Shown in pieces: positions 34,627 through 44,750 of a DNA stretch of 64,000 nt. The stretch is from Comamonas testosteroni. GTDB lineage: Bacteria; Pseudomonadota; Gammaproteobacteria; Burkholderiales; Burkholderiaceae_C. Each line of letters starts with the position of its first letter. Positions within the stretch are counted from its first letter, which is position 1. The stretch spans positions 248,001 through 312,000 of the forward strand of contig NZ_KZ984439.1 in the NCBI RefSeq assembly GCF_003569915.1, written 5' to 3'. The notes beneath the pieces are model-generated. The model saw only the letters and a list, made by a program, of their open reading frames with translations. It was not told where the DNA came from and made no database searches. The translations under genes and the position numbers were made by a program.

Positions 34627-34713
34627 GACGACTCTTTCTCGTAAAGTTTGAATTCCGTAGCGCCTGACCTGAGCCAGAACAGCCGAACCGGGCGATTTTA
34701 GGCCCCAAACAAC

Positions 34714-34742
34714 AAAGCCCAGGGCTTCAAACCCCGGGCTTT
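34714..34742 (-). terminator. Terminator after prpE
   Basis: AAAGCCC-A-GGG pairs with CCC-C-GGGCTTT (34714-34742) across a seven-base loop. It lies between the end of prpE and the start of the mutase gene, both leftward. Confidence 0.7.
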
Positions 34743-34774
34743 GCAATCACTGACGCTCGAAACCTGCTCGTAAT

Positions 34775-36667
<1,893 letters not shown>

Positions 36668-36939
36668 CAATATGTCTCCTTTGGCTTTCCATCCTTTGCA
36701 GAAAGCCTTCTGAATTCATAATTATTCATAACGCGCTTGCCAAAAACTGACAAATCCAGCCTCTTGAACATGCCCGCCCCGTGAAGCTTGATTCAACTCA
36801 AGCCCGCCAGAATTTCCCATCAGGGCTTACCTCAGGCACTACCTATATAGATTGAAGCGCTGGGACTTCACACAGCACTCACAGGGCTGGGGCAAAGTGC
36901 GCTGTACAGCAACTACCGGCAACTACCGCTCTGCCTGCC
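36668..36939. other. Intergenic region upstream of prpE
   Basis: A 272-bp stretch with the prpE promoter. It contains a tandem CAACTACCG pair (about 36910-36928). I see no open frame or RNA I can support. Confidence 0.4.
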
Positions 36940-37023
36940 ATGTATATCTCGCCTCTGTACTCAATTGGCGCTCTCGCTCTAGTCGTCCTGGTGGGCGTGT
37001 GTATTGCCATCATGCGCAAGTAG
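36940..37023 (+). CDS. Possible 27-residue single-span membrane peptide
   Basis: ATG 36940 opens a 27-codon frame ending TAG 37023. The product begins MYISPLYSIG, continues as an unbroken hydrophobic span (ALALVVLVGVCIAIM) and ends RK, the layout of a small inner-membrane peptide. A strong terminator begins 31 bases after the stop. No ribosome binding site is visible, which keeps confidence low. It could resemble small subunits of larger membrane complexes, but no such complex is adjacent. Confidence 0.42.
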   Translation: MYISPLYSIGALALVVLVGVCIAIMRK

Positions 37024-37053
37024 CACTGATGCAGGCGCCGCTAAAATGCCATA

Positions 37054-37084
37054 AAAAAAGCGCCCGGTCATCAGGCGCTTTTTT
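37054..37084. terminator. Bidirectional terminator
   Basis: AAAAAAGCGCC (37054-37064) pairs perfectly with GGCGCTTTTTT (37074-37084) over a nine-base loop. It lies between the small peptide frame and the convergent isochorismatase-like gene. Confidence 0.85.
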
Positions 37085-37117
37085 ATCGGACGCTTTTCAT
37101 TTAATAGCTGCCAGCGC

Positions 37118-37720
37118 TTATTTCACCAAGGCCAGCATCTCTTTGAAGGCAGGGTCTTCACAGGTGCGCAGCCACTCGAACAGCACCATCTCGGTCGTCA
37201 CCAGCTCGGCTCCGGCACCGGCCAGACGGTCAAACGCCGCATCGCGGTTGCGCTCGGTGCGCGAGCCGCAGGCGTCCGTCACCACCCACACATCAAACTC
37301 TTCTTCCAGCAGTTCCAGCGCAGTCTGCATCAGGCAGACATGGGTTTCGCAACCGGCAATGACCACCATATTGCGCTCAGGGGCCTGCTGCTGAGGTTTT
37401 TGCAGATGCTTTGGCAGGCTGCGCGCATTGCCGCCCTGGGGCTTGGCCGGTGGACGCAGCCATTCGCCCAGACCTTCGGGCACGGCGCTGAAATACATCT
37501 TCTCCAGCGTCTTGTTGCACAGCGCCTTCAGCTCGGCATTGTTGGCACCCAGGCGCGATGGGTTCTGCTCCGTGCCCCAAACGGGCAGTTCCAGCAGCTG
37601 GGCCATCTTGGCCAGCTTGACGGCATTGGCCAGCGCTTCGGCACCTTCGTGAATGACGGGCATGAGCTTGTCCTGGTAGTCCACCAGAACCAGCTGTGAC
37701 TCGGCTACGTCTAATAACAT
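37118..37720 (-). CDS. Isochorismatase-family cysteine hydrolase
   Basis: The 200-residue protein has the catalytic Asp near QLVLVDYQDKLMPVI and the nucleophile Cys in VVIAGCETHVCLMQTALELLEE. VVTDACGSRTERNRDAAFDRL follows, the usual family end. An insert with PKHLQKPQQQAPERN precedes the Cys motif. The family hydrolyses isochorismate, nicotinamide or carbamoyl compounds; no pathway context decides. ATG 37720. It ends beside a bidirectional terminator. Confidence 0.88.
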   Translation of the reverse strand: MLLDVAESQLVLVDYQDKLMPVIHEGAEALANAVKLAKMAQLLELPVWGTEQNPSRLGANNAELKALCNKTLEKMYFSAVPEGLGEWLRPPAKPQGGNARSLPKHLQKPQQQAPERNMVVIAGCETHVCLMQTALELLEEEFDVWVVTDACGSRTERNRDAAFDRLAGAGAELVTTEMVLFEWLRTCEDPAFKEMLALVK

Positions 37721-38091
37721 GGCAAATCTTTCGAAAAATTATGTAACCACAGCAGCCTAAACTTGCTGCAGTCTGTGATGAATGATGTCACTGCACCACA
37801 TTGGTGCAGGCATGAGGAATCATGAAGGCCTCTATTGTCGCCGCAAGCAGGCGATACCCCTTCAAACCTGCATGAACATTGGCAACATCAGTGCTAACAC
37901 GCAATGGTGCATACCAAGCTTACGTTCACCAGAATAGGGAAAATACCTGGCAAATTCCGCTGCAAATTTAAGAGCAGCACATGTAATAAGCTCATAAGCA
38001 AAGCGCATTTAATGCGGGAGATCAAAAACCTGGACAAAAACCGGGAAATAGAGGCCCTATCCTACAAATTAACGTGGTACCCTCACGCCCC
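37721..38091. other. Intergenic region between isochorismatase-like and NlpC/P60 genes
   Basis: A 371-bp divergent gap, clearly richer in A+T between 37,900 and 38,080. It should contain both promoters. No RNA, repeat or well-supported open frame is seen. Confidence 0.4.
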
Positions 38092-38718
38092 ATGTCCAGA
38101 TGGCTTATTGCACTCCTCCTTGTCGGCGTTACGTCCGCACATGCGGCGCCCAGCGAACAGCGTGACGACGACATGACCCAGTTGCTGGTCAACCGCGGTC
38201 TCATTACCCAGCTGCGTGAAGCTCGCCACACGGTGGCCGAGAAGACGGGCGACTTCGTTCGCGAAGCGCGTCAGAACGTAGCCGAGAAAACCTCCGACCT
38301 GGTCGTCACGGCCATGGGTTTTCTGGGTGTTCCCTATCGCCTTGGTGGCACCAACGCAGAAACCGGCTTTGACTGCAGCGGTTTTGTGCGCGCCATCTAC
38401 TCCCAGACCATGGGCAAGGTTCTGCCTCGCGTCTCTGCTGAACAGGCCAACGCCACCAAGCAGATTGACCGCGAAGAACTCAAGCCCGGCGATCTGGTCT
38501 TCTTCAACACCATGCGCCGCACTTTCAGCCATGTGGGCATCTATGTGGGTGACGGCAAGTTCATCCACGCTCCCCGCACCGGTGCCAGCGTGCGCGTGGA
38601 GAGCATGCAGACCTCTTACTGGGCACGCCGTTTTGACGGCGCCCGCCGCGTGGAAGGTGCCGACGCAGCAACCACCACGGCTGCCGCCTACGGCGCGTTG
38701 GGCCCGCTACAGCCCTGA
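38092..38718 (+). CDS. NlpC/P60-family cell-wall hydrolase
   Basis: The 208-residue protein has a signal peptide (SRWLIALLLVGVTSAHA) and a short helical linker with two similar repeats (RHTVAEKTGDFVREA, RQNVAEKTSDLVVTA). The NlpC/P60 domain has nucleophile Cys in TGFDCSGFVRAIY, His in TFSHVGIYVGDG and His in FIHAPRTG. It cleaves peptidoglycan stem peptides in the periplasm. ATG 38092 is used; an upstream GTG at 38074 would lengthen the signal. Terminator follows. Confidence 0.92.
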   Translation: MSRWLIALLLVGVTSAHAAPSEQRDDDMTQLLVNRGLITQLREARHTVAEKTGDFVREARQNVAEKTSDLVVTAMGFLGVPYRLGGTNAETGFDCSGFVRAIYSQTMGKVLPRVSAEQANATKQIDREELKPGDLVFFNTMRRTFSHVGIYVGDGKFIHAPRTGASVRVESMQTSYWARRFDGARRVEGADAATTTAAAYGALGPLQP

Positions 38719-38741
38719 GCGCCCAAGCCCTCTGTCCAAAG

Positions 38742-38767
38742 ACGCCTGCTTCACGCAGGCGTTTTTG
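38742..38767 (+). terminator. Terminator after NlpC/P60 gene
   Basis: ACGCCTGC (38742-38749) pairs with GCAGGCGT (38755-38762), followed by TTTTG. Confidence 0.8.
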
Positions 38768-38904
38768 TTTTGCAAGCAGCCATTGCCACAGCAGACAAAT
38801 GTGGAAGAATCACACCCGCGCCCACACCCTACTCCGTCCGACAGGAGTGCCCGCGTGACGGCTCATAGAGTCAGGTTCTGTTTTTCATTACAAGGGAATT
38901 CACC

Positions 38905-39156
38905 ATGTCCATTATTGGCACCATCATCGTTGGCCTGATCGTTGGCCTTATCGCGCGCGCCATCAAACCCGGCAACGACAGCATGGGCTGGATCATGACC
39001 ATTTTGCTCGGTATCGCAGGCTCGTTTGTGGCGTCCTACCTTGGCGTGGCCCTGGGCTGGTACCAAGCCGGTCAGGCGGCGGGATGGATTGCCTCGGTGG
39101 TCGGTGCCATCATCTTGCTGTTCATCTACGAATTTGTACGCAGCAAGACCAAGTAA
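38905..39156 (+). CDS. GlsB/YeaQ/YmgE-family stress membrane protein
   Basis: The 83-residue protein has three hydrophobic segments with the family pattern SIIGTIIVGLIVGLIARAIKPGND, then ILLGIAGSFVASYLG and a Gly/Ala-rich third span. It is a small inner-membrane protein linked to general stress responses; the molecular role is unknown. AAGGGAATTC precedes ATG. A strong terminator follows, so it is a single-gene unit. Confidence 0.92.
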   Translation: MSIIGTIIVGLIVGLIARAIKPGNDSMGWIMTILLGIAGSFVASYLGVALGWYQAGQAAGWIASVVGAIILLFIYEFVRSKTK

Positions 39157-39165
39157 GTGATATTC

Positions 39166-39193
39166 AAGGCAGTGCAGACGCACTGCCTTTTTT
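39166..39193 (+). terminator. Terminator after GlsB-like gene
   Basis: AAGGCAGTGC (39166-39175) pairs with GCACTGCCTT (39180-39189) over a four-base loop, followed by TTTT. Confidence 0.88.
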
Positions 39194-39210
39194 GATGGAG
39201 CCACGCTGTC

Positions 39211-39852
39211 ATGTGGAAAAAAGACACCCGCCCCTTGCCCCAGCCCCTGATCAGCCGCCGCGTAGATGTGGCTGAAGCCGCACAGCGATCACGCAAGCTG
39301 CTCAGGCAGCGCGCGCTGATCAGCGCCGCCGCCAGCACGGTGCCCGTGCCGGGGCTGGACTGGGCAACCGACGCCGCTTTGCTCTCGGGTCTTTTTCCGC
39401 GCATCAATGCAGAGTTCGGCCTCACGCCCGAGCAGCTTGATCAGCTCACCCCCAGCAAGCGCGAGCAGGTGCAGAAAGCCATTGCCATGGTGGGCTCGGT
39501 GCTGATTGGCAAATTCATCACACGCGATATGGTGCTGCGCCTCGGCCGTATCGTCGGCATGCGGCTCAGTACCAAGCAAGCCGCCAAATATGTACCCATC
39601 GCGGGCCAGATTGCCGCAGCCGCCCTTGGCTACGCCACGCTGCGCTATCTGGGCGAGCGGCATATTCAGGACTGCATCCGCGTGGTCGAGCAGGCCGAGC
39701 TTGATATTCCACAGCGCCTGCGCAAAACCCGTGACCTTGTGCAAAGAAGCGAGCACGATGCCAGCGCCTGGGGCCGCAGCAGCGCCCGCATCCTGCGACC
39801 ACGTCACTTGAGCCAGCCCGACCGCGGCCCCTGGAAGCGCGGCAAAGACTAG
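39211..39852 (+). CDS. Hypothetical protein with DUF697-like hydrophobic region
   Basis: The 213-residue protein has two moderately hydrophobic regions: ALISAAASTVPVPGLDWATDAALLSGLF (residues about 35-62) and YVPIAGQIAAAALGYATLRYLG. These recall DUF697/YcjF-type proteins, and a basic Arg-rich C terminus follows. It may be a peripheral or inner-membrane protein. It is followed after 25 bases by the EVE-domain gene, so the two may be co-transcribed. Function unknown. Confidence 0.7.
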   Translation: MWKKDTRPLPQPLISRRVDVAEAAQRSRKLLRQRALISAAASTVPVPGLDWATDAALLSGLFPRINAEFGLTPEQLDQLTPSKREQVQKAIAMVGSVLIGKFITRDMVLRLGRIVGMRLSTKQAAKYVPIAGQIAAAALGYATLRYLGERHIQDCIRVVEQAELDIPQRLRKTRDLVQRSEHDASAWGRSSARILRPRHLSQPDRGPWKRGKD

Positions 39853-39877
39853 GTCACAGGCCTGAGACAATGCGCCC

Positions 39878-40357
39878 ATGACCACCACCGCCCCGCGCTA
39901 CTGGCTCATGAAAAATGAGCCCGACGAATACTCCATCGACCACGCCCTGGCCGCCCCCAGCCAGACCATCGCCTGGAACGGCGTGCGCAACTATCAGGCG
40001 CGCAACTTCATGCGTGACGATATGCAGGTGGGCGACGGCGTGCTGTACTGGCATTCGAGCTGCGCCGAACCGGGCATTTACGGCATTGCCCGCATTGCCG
40101 GCAATCTGCGCGTGGACCCGTCCCAGTTCGATGCAGCCGACCCGTATTACGACCCCAAGTCCTCGCCCGACAAGCCGCGCTGGCTGACGCTGGATGTGCA
40201 GGCCGTGCGCAAGACCCGCCCGCTGCTGATTGCCGAGCTGCGCGAGCAGCCCGAGCTGGCCGAGATGCGCGTGCTGCAAAAAGGCAACCGCCTGTCCATC
40301 ACGCCCGTGAGCGAAGCCGAGTGGCAGCTGATTGAAGCGCTGCTGCAGGGCCGTTGA
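39878..40357 (+). CDS. EVE-domain protein
   Basis: The 159-residue protein is full length for the EVE/PUA-like family: YWLMKNEPDEYSIDH, the pocket region WNGVRNYQARNFMRDDM and VLYWHSSCAEPGIYGIARI. The C-terminal LPRWLTLDVQ-type segment is also present. EVE domains are thought to bind modified bases in DNA or RNA. No restriction or modification genes adjoin, so this is a stand-alone housekeeping version. Confidence 0.93.
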   Translation: MTTTAPRYWLMKNEPDEYSIDHALAAPSQTIAWNGVRNYQARNFMRDDMQVGDGVLYWHSSCAEPGIYGIARIAGNLRVDPSQFDAADPYYDPKSSPDKPRWLTLDVQAVRKTRPLLIAELREQPELAEMRVLQKGNRLSITPVSEAEWQLIEALLQGR

Positions 40358-40379
40358 GCCAACTCTGCAAGCTTTCACA

Positions 40380-40440
40380 GCATCAAAATTGATAGCTAAT
40401 AACGTATATTGCACCGGGACATTAGTGCGTTTTTTCTTTA
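40380..40440 (-). repeat. Dispersed intergenic hairpin repeat, copy 7
   Basis: Inverse orientation: TCAAAATTGATAGCTAATAA, then a diverged core ending in TTAGTGCG. It lies between the EVE gene and the permease gene. Confidence 0.5.
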
Positions 40441-40567
40441 AATCCAGCGCGCAAACAGCATTGAGCCGATAATTTCGCGTTTTTCGACGCCCGCACAAGC
40501 TCCACCGGCTTGATGCGGCATTCTCAAAGTGCGGTTGCCGCCGCGCTTTTGGCAAAGGAAAACAGCA

Positions 40568-42010
40568 TTGACCGATCGCGCGCCAGCCACCGCCACGGCT
40601 CAGTACCCCGGCTCTGACTCCATGGCTGCGCCTGCGCAGCCAACGCCGCTGCGCCTGCAAAAGACGCTGCTGCTGTGGCATGTGATCATCATTGGTCTGG
40701 CCTATATCCAGCCCATGACGCTGCTGGACACCTTCGGCATGGTCTCGCGCGATTCGCTGCAGCATGTGCCGACCTCGTACTTTGTCGCGCTGCTGGCTGT
40801 GCTGCTGACCTCGCTGAGCTACGGCCACATGATCCGGCGCTACCCCTCGTCCGGCTCGGCCTACACCTATGCGCAAAAGGCCATTCACCCCAATGTGGGC
40901 TTCATGGTGGGCTGGTCTTCGCTGCTGGACTATCTGCTCTCGCCCATGGTCAATATCCTGCTGGCCAAGATCTACCTGACTTCCATCTTTCCCGAGGTCA
41001 ACCACTGGGTCTGGATCATCGGCCTGACGGCGCTGATGGTGGCCGTCAATCTGCGCGGTATCCGCTTTGTGGCCAATTTCAACGGGCTGATTGTGTTCTT
41101 TCAGCTGCTCATCATTGCCATCTTCACGTTCTTGGTCTGGCGTCAGCTCCACGCGGGCCAGAACGCGCTAGGCGCGATTGCCGAGCATGGCGGCCAGGCG
41201 CTGTGGAGCCTGTCACCATTCTGGAGCGCGCAGGCCAACGTGGGCGCACTGATTACCGGGGCGACGATTCTGTGCTTCTCGTTCACAGGCTTTGACTCGC
41301 TGTCCTCACTGGCCGAGGAAACTCACAACACCGAAAAAACGCTGCCCAAGGCCATCTTTCTGACGGCGCTGATTTCCGGTCTGATCTTTATTGCCGCCAC
41401 CTATTTTCTGCAGCTGTACTTCCCCGGCGATCCACAGCAGTACTTCAAGGCCGTGGACGAGACCCAGCCCGAGATCCTCTATCTGGTGGGCGGCTCCATG
41501 TTCAAGGCCGTGGTGCTGGCGTTTGCGATCGTCACGGTCATGGCTTCGGGCATTGCCGCCCACGCCGGGGTCTCGCGCCTGATGTATGTGATGGGGCGCG
41601 ACGGCGTGATTCACAAGCGCTTTTTCGGCCACCTCGACCCCAAAAGCTTCACGCCCTCCTACAACATTCTGCTGGTCGGTGCCGTGGCGCTGACGGCGGG
41701 CTTTCTGAGTCTGGAATATGTGGTGGCGCTGATCAGCTTTGGCGCGCTTACGGCTTTCAGCTTTGTGAACCTGTCGGTGCTGGCCGAGTACGTGTGGCGA
41801 CAAGGCCGCTGGCGCACACTGGGCGATGTGCTGCGCTATATCGTCACGCCCGTGCTAGGCTTTATGAGCGTGGGCGCGATGTGGCTGGAGGTGGAGCCCA
41901 CCTCGCTGAGCTCCGGCCTGATCTGGGGCAGTGTCGGCCTGCTGTATCTGGCCATCATCACAGGCGGCTTCAGGCGCGATGCGCCGCAGTATCGCGAAGA
42001 CACTGATTGA
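40568..42010 (+). CDS. APC-family amino acid/amine permease (PuuP-like)
   Basis: About 480 residues with 12 predicted membrane segments. The first includes LLLWHVIIIGLAYIQPMTLLDTFG, followed by SGSAYTYAQKAIHPNVGFMVGWSSLLDYLL and FTGFDSLSSLAEETHNTEKTLPKA, typical of the putrescine-importer branch. It is an inner-membrane secondary transporter; the substrate is inferred from type only. TTG 40568 has AAAGGA eight bases upstream and is preferred; ATG 40621 is the alternative. Convergent with yjjJ, four bases apart. Confidence 0.87.
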   Translation: MTDRAPATATAQYPGSDSMAAPAQPTPLRLQKTLLLWHVIIIGLAYIQPMTLLDTFGMVSRDSLQHVPTSYFVALLAVLLTSLSYGHMIRRYPSSGSAYTYAQKAIHPNVGFMVGWSSLLDYLLSPMVNILLAKIYLTSIFPEVNHWVWIIGLTALMVAVNLRGIRFVANFNGLIVFFQLLIIAIFTFLVWRQLHAGQNALGAIAEHGGQALWSLSPFWSAQANVGALITGATILCFSFTGFDSLSSLAEETHNTEKTLPKAIFLTALISGLIFIAATYFLQLYFPGDPQQYFKAVDETQPEILYLVGGSMFKAVVLAFAIVTVMASGIAAHAGVSRLMYVMGRDGVIHKRFFGHLDPKSFTPSYNILLVGAVALTAGFLSLEYVVALISFGALTAFSFVNLSVLAEYVWRQGRWRTLGDVLRYIVTPVLGFMSVGAMWLEVEPTSLSSGLIWGSVGLLYLAIITGGFRRDAPQYREDTD

Positions 42011-42014
42011 TCCA

Positions 42015-43385
42015 TCAGGCCAGGCGATCAATGCGCAGCTCGGCTGCCGCCAGATGCGCCTGCGTTGCCTCGATACACACTGCAAACCGGGGGCTGAAAC
42101 CCTCCTGCGTCTGCAGCCGCTGCACATAGCGGCGCGCCATGGCCAGTGCCTGACGCCAGATATCACCGCTGATAGCGGGCACGATCTGCGGGGCGCTGAG
42201 CGCATTGTTCATGGCTCCGCCGCTATTGGGCGCAAAGCCCATGGGCGTCATATCGTAGGCAGGGGCAAGCTGGTAAGGCCGCCCTTTTTCAGAGGTGAAT
42301 GACAGATTGCCGTTGTGCTTGTCCGTGTTGCCGATCAGCGTGCCAAAAGCCCAGAGCAAATCGACGGCGGGCGCCGCGCGGCTGACCACACAGTCCTGCG
42401 CAATCAGCGCGCGCGTGACCTCGTACCAGGGGCCGCCGCTGCCAACAAACTCGGCGTCCAGCGCGGACAGCGACAGCAGCGCGACGCGGCCCAGCGCGCC
42501 TATGCGGTCAAAACGCTCCACCTCCAGAAAGCGCTGGCTGGCGGCATCCAGCACGCGGCTGCGCGCAGCCTGCACGCCACTGTCTGCCAGCACGCTGAGC
42601 GCCAGATGCTCGGCCAGCAGCAGATCGCGCCAGCGCTCGCTGACGGCGTTGTCTTCGGCGCTGCTGAACTTGACGATGACATGGGCGGCATCCACCTCAT
42701 CGCCTTCCACCTCGCCGGTTTGCACATAGGCCGTGAACTTGGGCTGCTCGCCACCCGCCGATGAACCCGGCAACTCGCCCGCCTCGGCGGCGCTGGCCAG
42801 CTGCACATAGCGCTGCAGCTTGTCCGCCAATGGCAGGGGCTGGGGCACATCGGCGTTGATAAAGCGCTGCTCGGCAGCTTCGCCAATCAGCAGATTGCCG
42901 GGGAGGTCATCGCCGCTTTGCTGCAGCGCATGAATCACATTGCTATCCGTCCAGTCGCTCAGGCGCTGCGGCAGCGACAGGCGGCTGGCGTTCTGGCGCG
43001 CATAGGCGCGGCCCAGATAGCCCTGGGGCCGCATGTCGTACAGCCACCAGGGCAGGCCTTCGCTGTAGTTGTCCGCGCCCTGCCCGGCCAGCAGCGCAAA
43101 GCCCTCGGGCAGCACGGGCACCAGCTCGCCAATGCGCTGCAGACGCCCCTCGCGCGTGATGCGCGATACATGGGACTGCAAACTGGCTCTGCGCGCATCG
43201 CGCATGCCATACTGAATAGAACCTTGAATAGATATACGAATAACTTCAGAACCCATGGATTTGAGCAGGCGCGAGACCGTAGGCTGGCTGATTTGCAGCG
43301 CCTGCCCTATATCCTTGCTCGTGCAGACACCCGCAGCCAGCAGCTTTCTAAGCAATTCGGCAGGTGTTTCGGGAATGTCTGACAT
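42015..43385 (-). CDS. yjjJ: HipA-like kinase-fold protein YjjJ with N-terminal winged helix
   Basis: The 456-residue protein has an N-terminal DNA-binding helix-turn-helix (CTSKDIGQALQISQPTVSRLLKSMG, about 20-45), then a HipA-like kinase domain. The P-loop-like GSSAGGEQPKFTA, catalytic NTDKHNGN and metal-binding YDMTPM are visible. YjjJ proteins stand alone without a HipB antitoxin, as here. The fused helix-turn-helix may substitute for it. Targets unknown. ATG 43385 follows directly on a repeat-containing promoter region. Confidence 0.9.
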   Translation of the reverse strand: MSDIPETPAELLRKLLAAGVCTSKDIGQALQISQPTVSRLLKSMGSEVIRISIQGSIQYGMRDARRASLQSHVSRITREGRLQRIGELVPVLPEGFALLAGQGADNYSEGLPWWLYDMRPQGYLGRAYARQNASRLSLPQRLSDWTDSNVIHALQQSGDDLPGNLLIGEAAEQRFINADVPQPLPLADKLQRYVQLASAAEAGELPGSSAGGEQPKFTAYVQTGEVEGDEVDAAHVIVKFSSAEDNAVSERWRDLLLAEHLALSVLADSGVQAARSRVLDAASQRFLEVERFDRIGALGRVALLSLSALDAEFVGSGGPWYEVTRALIAQDCVVSRAAPAVDLLWAFGTLIGNTDKHNGNLSFTSEKGRPYQLAPAYDMTPMGFAPNSGGAMNNALSAPQIVPAISGDIWRQALAMARRYVQRLQTQEGFSPRFAVCIEATQAHLAAAELRIDRLA

Positions 43386-43474
43386 GGTTTTTGAATCAAT
43401 AAATGAATAGGTTTCTGAATAACTCTATCACTGTCCAACAAATCCAGCCAACCTGAGGAAATGGGTTTGATGAA

Positions 43475-43530
43475 TTTTTGAATCAAACCAGCCTCAAGTC
43501 CTTATGGCATATAGGCAGGCAGCTATGGTT
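43475..43530 (+). repeat. Dispersed intergenic hairpin repeat, copy 8
   Basis: GAATCAAACCAGCCTCAAGT, then CCTTATGGCATATAGGCAGG and CAGCTATGG. It is in the divergent gap between yjjJ and the FUSC gene. Confidence 0.72.
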
Positions 43531-43616
43531 TGCATAGTTGGCGCTTTTCCGACAGCCCAGCCTGTCCGCGAGCCATAGGATCAGGGTTTGCTATTTCGTA
43601 ATCACGGAGCCTTCTC

Positions 43617-44681
43617 TTGCGCTGGAGCACCCCTTTCATGCTGGCCTGGCGGCGCACCAGGACGACCTTGCCCACGCGCGCTAGGCTGGCTGCGCGTGAT
43701 GCGATTGCTGCAGCTCTGGCCAGCGCTTGCGCCTGGTTGCTGGCCCAGCGCCTGTGGGGCCACACTCACCCGGCGTTTGCCGTGGTCACCGCCGTGCTCT
43801 GCCTCGCGCCCGGCCTGCCCAGCCATCTCAAGCAGGCGCGCAGTCTGCTAATTGGCTGCACGCTGGGCATTGTCATTGGCGATCTGCTGTGGCAACTGCC
43901 CGATCAGCACATGCTTTTGCGCCTGAGCGCGGGCATCTTTATCGCCGTGCTGTTGGGCGCGGTGATCGGCCCTGTGCCCGTGGTGCCGATTCAGTCCGGG
44001 GTCTCGGTCGTGCTGGTGCTGGCCATGGGGCCTGCGGCAGCGGGCAGTGCGCGGCTGCTCGATGTGCTGGTGGGCGCAGCCGTGGGGCTGGTGTTCAGCC
44101 AGGTGCTGTTTACCTCCAACCCGATCAAGGACATGGGCAGCGCGGCCTCCATCTTTCTCAAGCAAGTGGCCAATGGCCTGGATTTGATCTTGCGCGCCTG
44201 TCAGGAGCAAAAGGCCGATGCAGCTGAAGCAGCGTTAGGTCAGCTCTCGCTCGCCCATGAATCTCTGGCTGCGCTGCGTGCCGCCGTCGGCCAAGCCCAT
44301 AGTTCCAGACGCTGGACCTTGCGCGGCAGGCTCAACGCCGAGCGGCTGGCGTTTGTCACCCGCCGCTATGACCGCCATGCGCTGCGTGTCTATGCCACGG
44401 CGCTGCTGCTGGCCGAAAGCCTGAACCGCGCCGCATCGCACACGCACCAGCCGCCGCCCGAGCCGCTGAGCCAGTACTGCCGCTGGCTGATCGAGGCCTG
44501 CCAGGACCTGGCGCGCCAGCCCACAGTGGTGGCGCTCAAAAGCGATGACCCGCTGGCCACGCTGGCAGAGCGCGCGGAGAGCGATGCCGCCCCGCTCTCT
44601 GCCGAATGGCAACCAGTCCATGAAACCGCCCAGCAACTGGAAAACGCGTTGCGAGCGCTGATTGGCTCGCGTGATGCCTGA
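43617..44681 (+). CDS. FUSC-family inner membrane protein
   Basis: The 354-residue protein has an N-terminal block of about five or six membrane segments (LAARDAIAAALASACAWLLAQ through LLDVLVGAAVGLVFSQVLF) and a cytosolic helical tail. FUSC proteins are related to fusaric-acid resistance and aromatic acid efflux subunits, but no adaptor gene accompanies it. TTG 43617 has CGGAG seven bases upstream; ATG 43638 is the alternative. Convergent with the amidohydrolase gene. Confidence 0.83.
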   Translation: MRWSTPFMLAWRRTRTTLPTRARLAARDAIAAALASACAWLLAQRLWGHTHPAFAVVTAVLCLAPGLPSHLKQARSLLIGCTLGIVIGDLLWQLPDQHMLLRLSAGIFIAVLLGAVIGPVPVVPIQSGVSVVLVLAMGPAAAGSARLLDVLVGAAVGLVFSQVLFTSNPIKDMGSAASIFLKQVANGLDLILRACQEQKADAAEAALGQLSLAHESLAALRAAVGQAHSSRRWTLRGRLNAERLAFVTRRYDRHALRVYATALLLAESLNRAASHTHQPPPEPLSQYCRWLIEACQDLARQPTVVALKSDDPLATLAERAESDAAPLSAEWQPVHETAQQLENALRALIGSRDA

Positions 44682-44742
44682 TTTTTGAACCAAACAGCAC
44701 GCTAGTCCTTACAGCATTTAGGCAAGCAGCTACAAAATCAGG
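44681..44742 (+). repeat. Dispersed intergenic hairpin repeat, copy 9
   Basis: TTTTTGAACCAAACAGCACG, CTAGTCCTTACAGCATTTAG and GCAAGCAGCTAC fill the convergent gap between FUSC and amidohydrolase genes. Confidence 0.72.
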
Positions 44743-44750
44743 AGTGTCAA

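Noticed and set aside
37904-38176. 90-codon frame upstream of the NlpC/P60 gene
   Set aside because: No ribosome binding site, low-complexity composition, and it overlaps the real gene in another frame.
42015-43385. HipBA toxin-antitoxin module
   Set aside because: There is no separate antitoxin gene and the protein matches the stand-alone YjjJ form.
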